Shown in pieces: positions 32,675 through 44,000 of a DNA stretch of 64,000 bases. The translations under genes and the position numbers were made by a program. How positions within the stretch are numbered: position 1 is the stretch's first letter; every line of letters starts with the position of its first letter. Location: the NCBI RefSeq assembly GCF_003369915.1, contig NC_046676.1:16350001-16414000 (forward strand), in the 5' to 3' direction. Under the pieces are notes generated by a model. It had not been told where the DNA came from. It did no database searches and saw only the letters and a list, made by a program, of their open reading frames with translations. This DNA is from Drosophila miranda. Its lineage: Eukaryota > Arthropoda > Insecta > Diptera > Drosophilidae.

Positions 32675-34922
32675 TCAATTTAAATAGCACGACTCGTAGG
32701 TCGGCACCATGTACTTGATATTTATGAAGGCATCCTCGCCGCCATGGAGCTCCAGCACCTGGAGCGTCTCATCGATCAGATCGCCAAGGTTGAGGTTGTT
32801 CTTCTGGGCATAGTCGATCTCGTCGCCACAGTTTACTGCAGGGGAAATTCGGTATTTCGGTAAATGGATATCCAGTCAGGGGCACTTACAGTTTTTCACT
32901 TTGAAAGCGTTAAACATTGGCAGCAATTGTCTGTAGAAGGGCACCAGGGCCGGACCCACCTGGTCCGAGGACATCACCAGTTGTTGTATTATCTTCAGTG
33001 TCGTACACATTACCTCCAAATTCCGTGTGCTCAATGCGTCTGAAATGGCGGTGGGATGGAACGAAGCCAGGCGAAAGTTCGGGGAACGACTAAGGTGCAA
33101 ATTAAACGAAAAAAGTTCGAGGCATTTGCGTGCCAGGCAAATCTAGTTTGCCCTCACCCCTCGCCTCGCCCCCAGGTACTCACTCTTCAGAGGCAATATT
33201 AATTGCGGTATTACGGTGTGTATTTTCTCTCCGCCCGCAAGCAGCAGATCCGTCACTCCCTGGCGGGCATAGGTCTTGTACGGATGCTTCGTCTCGGCCA
33301 GTCCATCGAAAAAGAGCGGTAGATAGAGACTGTAGTCCAGCTTGTCGATGTCCAACTGGGGGGCAAAAACCAGAGCAGTATTTCGATTTGAATTGATTCA
33401 GAGTCTGAAGGTGGAAAAGGCTTCACACCAAAGTTCGAAGTTCGCCAGTTCCCTGGCAAGTGAAAATGTGCACGCTAGGCTTGTTACGTTCTATAACGTT
33501 TCAGTTCTGATTTCTATTAAGATGCCGTATCTTTGTTTACTTTGCTAATGGAAATTTTTTATAATAAATAGCAAAATGTACACCCTGTCTAACCTTTACG
33601 TATAGTATAATTTTGTTTTATCAACGTGTAGGGACTCGGGACCTCATGTTATTCTACTGATCAGAACAGTGACGATCGGTACCAGTATCGGTAATCATAG
33701 GACTGCACATTTATCTTTTTAGCTGTCAATTTCCATCACAACTGCGTGAACTCTTATGGGCCTGACCTTCAACCCAAATGACGCAAATGATATATACTCG
33801 TATGTAGCAATGCCAGTCACACATCACTCATGTGCACAGGAGCCGTCACGGAGGCAGTTTGGCCTGGATAAACAAACGCACCACTTAAAAGCGAATCCAT
33901 GTTATATCTCTAACCAAAAGACACCCAAGGCCTGTGACATTGAAACAACAAGAACGGGTCACACACACACACACACACATCAAATGTGGATCCTCCGCCT
34001 AAAATACACCTGCACCTACACCTCACCTACACCTACACCTATTATATTCTAGTATTTTCTGCCGGTCTGACTGATTGACACTTGGACGGCGCGACGTTTT
34101 GAATGTCAGCAATCTGAATCCGGCCGGAATCGTTCGCCTCCTTCTGCTTCTCCTTCTCCTTACCGGCCCGTCAGCTGTGCGACTGTTCTACTGACTCCGG
34201 AAATAGACAATGGCATATTATTTGCACGCTGGTGTTCTTAGCTGCAGCTTTAGCTTACACTTGAAATAATTGGACACGCAGGTGTACGGATTTAAGGCGA
34301 AACTAAAATATCGGCTAGGTCACTGAGTTCTGGGTTGGGTACCCCCGTGTATCCCAGCTTCAGTGTCCCGTAACACTCACCGTCCATCCAATCTTATCGC
34401 CACCGCAGAGGTACTCCATTTTGATGGGCAAGTCACCGCGATCGAAGTACATTCGAAACAGAGTGCCCCGCCCAGAGTCGGTACCTGGGGGGCCAGCATT
34501 GAAGCCGCCCATTCGTAGGTTGAGCGTGGAAATGGATTTTTGCTGCTTTTTTAGGCCTACACGACAATCAGGTGTCATTAGGGAAACAAACAATATGTAA
34601 GTAAATGGATGGTGTGGAGTCTAGACTCTAGACACTACGCACATTTCGGATTTGGAGCCCGCCCCCTCGCACTTGCCGTTGTCGCTGTGGTTTCGTGTAT
34701 TGGCCCGTTGATGACAACGGTATTTTTCTGCTGCGACTGTATGGAAAAGGGCGGCACATAACGGGGTCGCACCGCCGCCCCGTGGATGCCACTAAGTGGA
34801 CGTAATTGCGGTGGATTAGCCGACTTGGAGCGATGTTTCAGCGATATGGCGGTGGCATGGTAGTCGTGCGACGGCCGCGTTCCGTACGCGTGGGCGGTGG
34901 ATATGCGTGCCGTTTGAGCCAT
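32675..34922 (-). CDS. CG15120: PACRG (parkin co-regulated gene) homologue, five exons
   Basis: Exons on the minus strand: 34643-34922, 34381-34556, 33184-33355, 32890-33039 and 32675-32835. All junctions have GT/AG splice sites and phases that join without a break to give 312 residues. The first 95 or so residues are low-complexity and poorly conserved. The rest is the PACRG alpha-helical repeat domain: '[17 protein letters not shown]', '[21 protein letters not shown]', '[16 protein letters not shown]', '[13 protein letters not shown]' and the C-terminal '[19 protein letters not shown]' signature. PACRG is an inner-junction microtubule protein of doublet microtubules in cilia and sperm axonemes, partnering FAP20 in other organisms. 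Intron 2 (33356-34380) is 1 kb, unusually long for this gene. The start is the first Met downstream of repeated stops in alternative frames that gives a continuous reading. CG15120 is a recalled symbol. Confidence 0.92.
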
Positions 34923-35149
34923 TTTCCGTACAACTTCGCCCGCGTAGTGTGAACAACAAACTGAGCGAAGGAATTTTCTAGCCACCAGTAGGTGGCGGGC
35001 GGCTTTTGGTCCTTTGTGTGGCGTTGCTGTTGGCTGTGTGTCGTTTCTATGGAGCGCGTTGCTAGGGCGCCCAAAAGGCATACACTGACTGATAAGGATT
35101 TGCCAATGCAACGTCAAACGCTGCCCACTGTACTCTCTCAGCACTTCTC

Positions 35150-37320
35150 TTGCAGCAACAATTATGATTCATTATTGTAAAATTCGGTATGGCATATCAA
35201 TACAAAACCTTAGACCATAAGACGACTCTGTGTGTGATTTGATTTAATATTGTTTTGCATACGATACCTGTATAATCTTTCTATACAGAAGTATGTACAT
35301 ACATTTGAGGTCAGTGAACCTGGATGTATCAGAATCAGAATTTTAGGAAATCTTCAGTACTCATTTTCAATAAATTGATCATACGTACATGTGTACTTAC
35401 ATACATAAATACATACTTTATTTAAAACATCGAGTATCACGAACACTAAAAGGAAATCACAAGAAAACTGAGAGCACCTAAATATAATTCCTCCCAGTTA
35501 CAAAAAAATATTATTTATATCCTATTATTATTATTTACTATTATTATTCTCCAAGCTGCCAGAATAATTCTCCTGGACATGAGGATATCTTCAAGGATGT
35601 AACGGCTCGTTGAAAATAAACTGCACACCAGATAGAAATATAGGCACAGTAGCAAGATTCGTGGTCTTTTTATGGGAATCTTGGATTTGGATCCATTCCA
35701 AAATTCGTATTTAATTCAGAAGGAATAGGTTTTCTAGTAACTTTCAACAGGCGTTTAGCTACCGCCGCGAAATCATGCCAGAGCGACCATCGATGGTCGT
35801 TCTATCGATATATCGATGTTACATGTAATGTAATTGTAGTATGTATTTACGTACAGTCTACGGCTACATTCTACTTGATACATCTCACAGCAGCGACACC
35901 TGTGGCATTTTTAGTTTTAGCTCCCGCCGATGTGGCGGCGCCACTTTATACAAAAAATAACTTAATATATTTAAATTTGGAAATAATTAAATAATTCAAA
36001 TAAATAACACTATACGTATGTAAAATGTCTCAACGCGTTTAATTTCGTATGGCTGTCTAATGCTATTGCTATTTTGGGCAAATTACGCTTACCTTAGAGT
36101 TTTCGAAAACGTGTTTGTCCCAAGAAGGCTCAGAGCATGCAAGAAGTTCAGCCAAAGGTCAGTTCTAATAGCCAAACCGTGGAAAGGGTTCAGTTCATGT
36201 AATTTACGAGTGCAGGCTGCCATGTGAACGCAATCGATGTGGGAGAGTGGGTGAGTGGGACTGGACTTGTGGCCGAGAATCGATTATGAATGCAGCCCGT
36301 TAAGCGGAGCGGCATCCCGGCACACAAAAATAATTGATTTATGTTGCGTTGAGCCACAATTTTGGGCCCCTAAATGGGCAGAGCTCAGCAGATATGGGAA
36401 ATGCTAAAAGAGTTCACACCTTGTCCACCGCAAGGTGCCTGCACTGCCCCCCTCCGCCACCGTGAGGACTTAGATAGAGACATATCGCTGTAATAAATAT
36501 TTCACTTAAGGGGGGGGGGGGGGGGGGGAGGGGAAGGTAACAACACACGAATAGTGCTCAGTGTCAGGTTTCAGGTTCAACTCCCCCCGAGAGTCGGAAG
36601 TCACGTTTAAACGTTTTCGCTAAAAGTTTCACACAGCCCAGCACAGAGCGCAAAGCGGGGCGGATGATTGATGAGCCATGCTCGTAGATACATATGTACA
36701 TATAGATAGGCACACGCACACGGCTCGGAATACCTCTTACATATAGGGAATATGGTCATTAAGGATACATTGTGTTTATCTTTGGGTTACTTTAATGCAC
36801 TTTCGCACACACGAATTGTAAATCATTTTTGGGATACAAACGCATGTACACGTTTTGATGCCTCTTAATTGAGTTGGTCAACAAGTCCTTTCACATTTCC
36901 ATGTTCTCTTTCGCCTCTCTGGTTTGTCTTTTCAATTATGTTGAAATATGCAAAAAGCAAACAGACAAATGCAAGTCCTAATTAAAAATGTGCTGGAAAA
37001 TCAACATCTATTTTGGGGCGTCAGTCTACTGTCGACTCTGCAGTAAATATCCACTAACGAAATTAGTCGCTTGCTGATTTGAGCTCCACTGAGAAGTCTA
37101 CGTGTGGGAGGGACAGGGACACCACTTCACGGCTTCTTTTCCACTCATCGCGTACCTTTCAGGCTCCTGCCTCCGAGGAGTTTCGTGTGCTGCCGTGACA
37201 GGCAGGAAGGATTTATTGCCTAACAAGTGCAGGGGCTTCTTAATTAATTTTGTTGCGCAAAGATACCAAAAGAGAGCTGTCAAGCAGCATCCCGAAGAAG
37301 CCATAACCATGGCAGCTGAT
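35150..37320. other. Intergenic spacer with ATCGAT palindromes and a G-homopolymer
   Basis: No exon was recognised. Notable elements are two perfect ATCGAT-based palindromes at 35784-35817 and a run of about 18 G near 36511-36528. The rest is AT-rich spacer with ATAC-type microsatellites. Confidence 0.5.
35784..35817. promoter_or_regulatory. Paired DRE/CGATA palindromes
   Basis: CGACCATCGATGGTCG (35784-35799) and ATCGATATATCGAT (35804-35817) are each perfect palindromes, four bases apart. They contain ATCGAT cores matching DREF and BEAF-32 sites. They lie about 0.87 kb upstream of the PACRG start codon, within reach of an upstream promoter or boundary. Function is inferred. Confidence 0.45.
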
Positions 37321-37495
37321 GAGAAGGAGTATATAAGTAATACAGTTCGGGTAGTGCGGGTAATAGATGTCGACGCTTGTATTATACCTTTCGGTTGGAT
37401 AATCACAAAATACATAAATAATTGCCGCACAAATGGGAAACCAGCCCAAAATCTATACACATTTTTTGTTTTTTGTGTCCACGGCAATCGGAGCG

Positions 37496-38080
37496 ATGAA
37501 GTTGTTCCCCCGGCTACTGGCAGTACTATTACTATCCATCCTGTTGATCGGAAAATGTGTGGGCTACGTCCGCCTAACGAACCTCAAGTGCGAGAGCCTG
37601 GATCCAGCGTTCATGGAGTTCCCTACTTGCCGCCTGAATGTGCTCGGACGCGGCATTATCGGAGGTAATATCCATCTGAAGCTCCTGAAGGTGCCCATCA
37701 CCAAAATGAATTTGAGATTCAACGTCTACCGGCGGCTCAGTGGCTACCATCCCTTCCTCTTCAATATCAGCACTGAATTTTGCCGATTTATGAGGAACCC
37801 TAATCCCCTGCAAGGGCCTTTTTGCCCTACTCCAATGTGAATCACACCTGACCCTACACCGTGAGTACATTCTAGTGCTATGACACTATTCCACACCCTA
37901 CCCAATCCATTCCCGCGCCTACAGGACGATGTTTTTGTAAGGAACTGCACTCTGAATGACGAGATGTTTAGGAGAGTTCCACTGCCAAAGGGCAACTACA
38001 TGATCACGCTTGGGATGGACAATGGGGCTAGAAAATGGGTCGGAATCGTTTCTATTTACATCGAAATAGATTTGGATTAG
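37496..38080 (+). pseudogene. DUF1091 (CheB-like) gene with frameshift and nonsense codon
   Basis: Exons 37496-37860 and 37925-38080 flank a 64-bp GT/AG intron. Exon 1 begins with a signal peptide (MKLFPRLLAVLLLSILLIG) and then the DUF1091 core: 'LKCESLDPAF', 'CRLNVLGRGIIGGN', 'LSGYHPFLFN', 'RNPNPLQ'. After that, about 19 nt are missing relative to the two paralogues at 57.6 and 60.3 kb, which shifts the frame. In the realigned frame, the cysteine codon of the NHTC motif reads TGA. Exon 2 is intact (CTLNDEMFRRVPLPKGNYM..) and ends at 38080. AATAAA lies at 38093 and a TATATAAG box at 37330. If translated as is, it would give a truncated secreted protein of about 114 residues. DUF1091 proteins are secreted, ML/MD-2-like lipid-recognition-type proteins, including the CheB gustatory proteins. 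Confidence 0.8.
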
Positions 38081-38109
38081 ACTGCATTGATTAATAAAAT
38101 TGTTTTACA

Positions 38110-41100
38110 GCTCTGCTCGAAGCTTTGCCCCCAAATTCCATTTCTTTAACACTTTCCGGGACTGCTGTCTGGTCACGCTCCACTGGAGCGGCTTAGACAG
38201 CGTCAGCCTTCAGCTTTCTGTCCTAAGTGTCTAAGGACTTGAACTTGACCATTCCTGCCGCCCTTCTACAATATCCTTTTCGCAGCTTTTACTGCTCTTA
38301 CAGCAGCAGCTGTCAGTGTTTGCCGAGTGAAATGAAATCACGACAGCACTCCCCCCATGCATTGCTCCAACATGTGGAAAATGCTGTCGCTTGTAAAATA
38401 TTTTGGCATGCGACAAGTATTTCGCACAGAGGGATGCAAAAGGGGGTGTGTGGTGTTTTTGGAGCGCAGGCAGAAGAAGGGCGAAACTTTAATTTATGTG
38501 CAACGACAAGTGCACCCTGCACGCTTCGCCGCCAATAACACGACGAGATGAGATGCAATGTGCAATGTGCCACAGCTGCCTGCAGCCAGATTGCATTCGA
38601 GCGAATCCCCTTGGAGCTGCCAGCTGCGTTAATGAGTCCATTATGGGTACCCCAAAGACCAAACACCGAATATCCCCAGATACGGAATGGATGGAAAGCC
38701 TTCCAATGGCGAGCGTTTAATTAAAATTCCTACCGCTTTGTAGGCGGCTTAACCGTTCGGGAATGCACTCATAAAACAGGCCAAAGTGTCGGAAATTATG
38801 TATGGCCTGGGTCTTGTATATCTTTTTCCATGTTCTGGCTATGCGTCATAGCGGTACGTGGGGCGGGGGGCGGAACGAAATTTCGGCAGGCCGCGAAAAT
38901 GAGTCGCCTTTGGAGTGACGGTTAACCCCACCCAGCTCCAATCTCTGATCCGCCATCGATGAGTCATGCTCTCCGCTGATATCCGATGAAAGTCAATGGC
39001 CAAAAGTTTTGTGCTCTCAGAAAGGTCGTAAATAGGATTAGTAAATTAATAACACTATGCGGAATACCAATGAACCCTTGATTGCATCATTCATTAGGCA
39101 GGAGAAGGAAACAAACCAACGCAAGGGATAGATAGATAGATATATGGGTGTATATAGGTTCCTGGTGCATTAATTCCCTCTCTGTCCTTGATTGCCATTT
39201 TCCCACAAATGTATTAATTATGCTTTATTAGGACATGCAAATCTGCATTGACTTATCGTTTGAATGTCAAAACCAGAAAACCATTTCCAATTCCATTTCC
39301 ATTTCCTGCTCTGCTCTGCTCTGCTCTGCAGCTTTGGAGCTTTCGAATTTCGTTTAAAACCAATTATCAAATCATGTCGCTGCTGGCTGACAAACTCATT
39401 TATTTTGCTCGATGCACTCGAAAGCCAGACATGCCCACATACATCATACTTACACGCGGGTCGGTGCTGGCTCTCTCTCTCCGCGCCCCTCCAAGTGCAG
39501 CCTAATTTTGCTTTCGTTTCCACACATGCAACATGCAACCACATCCGTTGCTGTCAGCAGCGTCTTAAGTCAGGCGCAAAATGTTTGTGGTACTCCAAGC
39601 AAGCGGCACAAGAAAAATGTTGGTACGCCGCCCTTTTCCCCAAGACCAAGACCAAGACCAAGACCGAGACCCAGATCCACATCCCCAAGAGCTGTCAAAC
39701 TGTCGCCAGGGCCTGAAATTGTCATTACTCAGTGTCTATTGCCTCATTTACAGGTCTCTCTGCAAAGGGGGGGGGGCTGGGGTCTGTGGGACTGGGGCCG
39801 GTTTTCCAACTAATTTTAATGTGTGAAAATTAAATTTGGGAGTTTTCCAGCCGAGCATCTCACTCTCTATCAATTAGTTTGTCATTCCCAACCAGGCCGG
39901 CCCCCAGGCCATGCCATCCATCCCAACCCACAGTCACGATTTGCCCACACCATCAATACGTATGTACATATACCCTGCTTTTGTTCAAACTCTTGTTGCT
40001 GTGGTTTTCTGAATTTCCAATTGGTTTTTGATACCCCTTGCTCGTTGCGAGGGTATGCTGTGTGAGAGCACCCACACATATTCGGGGTCAACCGGTGTCT
40101 ACTCGATTCGAGCACCAATCTGCTTCGACATGCACACGACATGTATGTTGTTTCGACAACTCTAAGGAAGAGGAGCTGTTGGAACGAGCAAGCACGTACT
40201 GAAGTAATGGGTATCTAGTAGTCGATGCCCTCCATGGCAGCGTTCTCTCTCTTTTGTTTTTGTCGCCAATTCGTTGGCGCTCAAAATACATAAGCATAAA
40301 TCATTGGCGGAACGGATCTCTTCTCTGGCAAGCGCCACAGGAAAAATATTTTTAAAAAAGGAACAAATAAGAAAAGAAACGAAAAACACGGTGACATATT
40401 AAATTTACAAGTTGATTTTGATTTATGTGCAATAAGAGACACACACACGCATACCCATCTGCATACAAAGATATGCTGCCTCGGCATCGGCCTAGGCGTC
40501 TGGGAGAGCCGGCCAGCCAGCCGCTAAACTCAATTGAAATCTCGCTGCTGCTGCAGTGGTTGTGTGGCTGTCATTGAGCGTGTTCTTGTTGTTGCAACTT
40601 GCAACTCAATCAGCTGCCTGCGGTTCCTGTCGGTTGCAATTAAGCCTAGGCGCTTGGAAATGGTCTGCGCGGTTTTCGATTGATTTTCAAGTGAAAGAAA
40701 GAAAGTTTTTTCCCAAGTACAAGATATGCATAATTATAAAGGAGTCCAAGAGTTTATTAGCTGGGAATATTAGCTAAGAATCTCTTGCTACAGAGGACTT
40801 GCTTGTCAATAAATATAAAAATAAAAATGTTAAAAATAATTTAACATTTTTTTCTCCCCACCAATATAAATCTCTTCTCTCACAATTTTAATTCAAGTTT
40901 CGTGTCAGCGCGTAACAGCTTTGAAGGGGATCCGTCGCGTCCGCGCCCCACTCTCGCCCCTCAAAGCTGGCGGTTTGTGGGCGTTTTAAGCCGCACGGAA
41001 GTTGCTCCTGCTGTCGCCTCAAACTAACGAAACAAATTGAGAGACAGAGACAGAGACCGAGATAGACAGACAGACTGGCAGGCGAACTGGTATTAATTAA

Positions 41101-42000
41101 AACTGAAAATTTGAGGTTTCGTTTTCCACCCTTCTCCATGGATGCCACTCCGCCCCTCCCGCCGAGAGTCATTTCGAAAAACCTGCAATTAGCAACAAAA
41201 ATCTCTGGAACTCGGGTAATTTGATAAATCCACGAGAAACTTGACCCACATTCGGGATGGACCATGCCACGCTAATGAAGTCCATTCCCTTCGGGCCGCC
41301 GAGAGTGAATTTTATTTTATTTTACTGCTACATGCCCCCTCTACCCCACCCCTCGGCCAGGCATTCTCTTGAGGTCTGCCTGATTGCCCTACCATATCGT
41401 TTATTTTTATGGCCGCTTCCTTTAAACGTCTGGCATTTAATGTGAAATTTATCATTTCACTGCCACACCTCGCCCCCCACCCATCCCATCCCATCCATCG
41501 TCAATTTGTCGAGCCTGGTATGATATTTTTATTGCTTTAACATTTAACATTTCCCTGAGTGAAATTATAATTAACAAATTTGAGAGAATTTAAGAATGGG
41601 AATGACTTCTGGTTATGGTCCGAGATCTTTTGACGTATACTGTTTTTCATTCGGAATGAAAAGGGAAAATGCGCGCTCTGTTGCTTTGAAAATCAACTTG
41701 TTATTTTTTATCCCCAACTTCAAACCCAAAAACTTCCAACGATGTTCCGCTAACAGCCACATAAAACTACAGCTCAAAGGAGCACATACGTATGCGAACA
41801 AAAACCCCACTAAAACCAACTTTAAATTAAAAAATTCACTTACCAAAGTTGATAAGTTTCCAGCACTTCAATTTCTGTACATTGCGCGCGCACCAATCCT
41901 CTGTTAACAGTTTTTTTTAACATCCCAACTTAACATGCTGCTCGGTTAAGGCTCTCCTTTTCGCTCTCTTTGAATCGGGTATGAATCGGTAGCAGCAATG
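38110..42000. other. Intergenic spacer, no gene recognised
   Basis: Mixed-composition spacer with CT/GA-rich and ACC-AAG-type simple repeats (for example about 39645-39680) and a G run at about 39768-39775. A short inverted repeat based on ATACCC..GGGTAT lies at about 40030-40055. No splice-joined coding potential was found in the open frames. Confidence 0.5.
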
Positions 42001-42009
42001 AGTCTCATT

Positions 42010-43150
42010 CCATACTTTTAAATTATGTACTTTAATTAATTAATTTTTTTATGTGGTTGGGTGCAATTTTCCACAGGTTCAAATAAATAGCACATTAACG
42101 GAAGAGGTTTTGGTAACTGAAACGGTTTTGAAACGGAAAGGACGCGATTTTTTTTACCATTTTCGCTAAAACCTCTTTTTACGCAAAATGCAACAAAAGC
42201 AAGTGATTAAAATAAACCAGTCATTTAGAAAATTGATATATTAATCGGATAAAATTGTGTGGGCATGGCTAAATGTTCTATTTAGTTAGCTATATTGCAC
42301 GGAAGATCAAAAACGAGGAATATGATACACTTTCGGTATTTTTGTTCCGCAACATGACGCGGATTGAGCAACATTTTTCATACCCTGGGGAAATGTATGT
42401 TATAGAACTGAGAAAATGTTTGTCATCTAATGCACCAATATAGGCCAAAACTATTCAGTCTCTGTTTTAAAGGTATTTCAACGATATTTTGAAGGTAGTG
42501 GTCCATTCACAGAAACCAAGAATGGGTATCGGGATCGAGATATATTTACAAGACCCTAATCATATGCATTAATATGTCTCAAAGATAACAACCTGAGATA
42601 ATTTCTATATTAATTGCGTTTTTAAACAACTTGGAAAAACAGTTTCTTCATATATATTAACGAAATAGGGTATAGCTGAGCCCAAACTCCGCTTGGCGTG
42701 ACATTTCATATTCACTTACGTTTCATACTCACTTACGTTGCCACTGTTTTTTTGTTGACCTTTTTTTAGTTAAGCCTTGTTTCTACACTATACAATAAAA
42801 GAGAGTACTTAAAAGTAGTCAATCAGGTAGAAAATTGATTCATTAATTGGATAAAATTATGTGGGCAGAACTAAGGGTTTTAGTTAGGCAGCATTATTCA
42901 ACGGAATAAAGAAATTGAGCAATTGGAACGATTTTTCTCTTACGTTTTATTACGTTTCATTTTTCGCTAAAACCTCTTTTTACGCAAAATACAATAAAAG
43001 CAAGTGGTTAAAATAAACCAGTTAAGTAGAAAATTGATTCATTAATCGGATAAAATTATGTGGGCATGGCCAAATTTGCTATATAGCTGAGAATATTCCA
43101 CGGAATATCAAAAACGAGGAATATGTAAAATAGAGCTTGAATTCGTCAGT
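42010..43150 (-). repeat. Inverted block of the interspersed AT-rich repeat
   Basis: Carries, in reverse orientation, the landmarks of the 27-29.7 kb block: ATCAAAAACGAGGAATAT at about 42308 and 43107, AAATTGATTCATTAAT-type blocks, TTTTACGCAAAA with an 'AAACCTC' flank, and CCCTGGGGAAATGT at about 42384. At least three partial copies lie in a row. The right-hand end passes into Motif 6 and Motif 1 words at 43145-43246. Confidence 0.65.
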
Positions 43151-43250
43151 ATATTTACGGTATATTTCTTAAATGAGACCGTATACTTTGGTGTATTTCT
43201 GAGGGTCGGACGGTATATTTCATCGAGAAGTCCGCGGTCACACTGCATTC
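43145..43250 (+). promoter_or_regulatory. Motif 6 - Motif 1 core promoter for the gene starting at 43916
   Basis: Several GTATATTT words (CAGTATATTT, CGGTATATTT twice, and TGGTGTATTT) precede GCGGTCACACTGC at 43234-43246. Motif 6 followed by Motif 1 in this order and orientation is an established Drosophila TATA-less promoter architecture, with transcription starting close to Motif 1. The predicted 5' UTR is about 0.67 kb. The module is continuous with the right end of an interspersed repeat copy, and the same junction occurs at 28.3 and 29.5 kb, so the promoter may come from the repeat. Confidence 0.65.
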
Positions 43251-43915
43251 GGCGTCGAAAAAAAACTGAGCAAGGTCGTTCCGCGCATGCCGCGTCGGGG
43301 AATTGCTGAAGGAAAATAATTTTTTTTTGAAGAAAAGGACGAGATTGATAATTAGTGAATAAATCACACGAAACTGTAAGCTGTGTGTGCGGTAATTCGG
43401 TTAGTCTAATACAGAAAAGCGCGAAAAATGTGATTTTGAAACTGCAGCTACAATTGGCGACGCTCTTCAAGTGATAGTTAGAGCGAGACAACACTACTCT
43501 CTGTGTGTGTGTGTTTGTGTTTGCGTGCAATTTGTTGATGTATTTTTTTTTTGTGTTGTTGTTGCTGCACAGAAATGCAGGGGAACAACAAAAATAACTA
43601 AATTTGTTGTTGCATGGTGCAAAGAGCCGGCAAAACAAACGTAAACGTAAATCTGATTGAGGAAACGCAGGAACACGAAAGATTCGCCAAAGAATACACA
43701 ACAAAAGTGGAGTGAGGTTCTGTGCGTGTGTGCCCTCTCCTGTAAGTGTTTCCCTGTGTGTGTGAATGTAAGAAAAGAATCAAATTAAAACCCCCAACGG
43801 CCAAAATGCAGTGCCAGCAAAACGTCGCGGGATCGTAAACAAAATTCTCTGGCCCTCAAATAACCGCGTAACGTAACCGCTCCCGTAAATAAGCAGTAGA
43901 AACAATTTCATTAAC

Positions 43916-44000
43916 ATGGCCCACACGACGATAACAACGTGGATTCTGAGTATATTCCTGATCCAGCTGCAGCTGTTGCAGCCTTCAATTGGCAGTCAAG
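43916..44000 (+). CDS. First coding exon (signal peptide) of a large secreted/membrane protein gene
   Basis: The ATG at 43916 sits in a good Drosophila context (AACATGGC). It encodes 28 residues plus one base, with a typical signal peptide: a short polar start, hydrophobic core ILSIFLIQLQLLQ, then PSIGSQ. The exon ends at a strong donor (CAAG|gtaggag) at 44001. No following exon was found in the remaining 20 kb, so the gene has a long first intron and continues beyond the window. Upstream is a 0.67-kb leader and a Motif 6/Motif 1 promoter. The protein cannot be named from a signal peptide alone. Confidence 0.7.

Noticed and set aside
34635-35144. Upstream extension of PACRG exon 1 to an earlier Met at 35144
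   Set aside because: The extra N-terminal segment has no similarity to PACRG and overlaps likely 5' UTR. The Met at 34922 gives the expected short variable N-terminus.
40028-40056. ATACCC..GGGTAT inverted repeat as terminator or transposon end
   Set aside because: Short stem with an imperfect arm, common in fly spacers; no matching partner end or target duplication was found.
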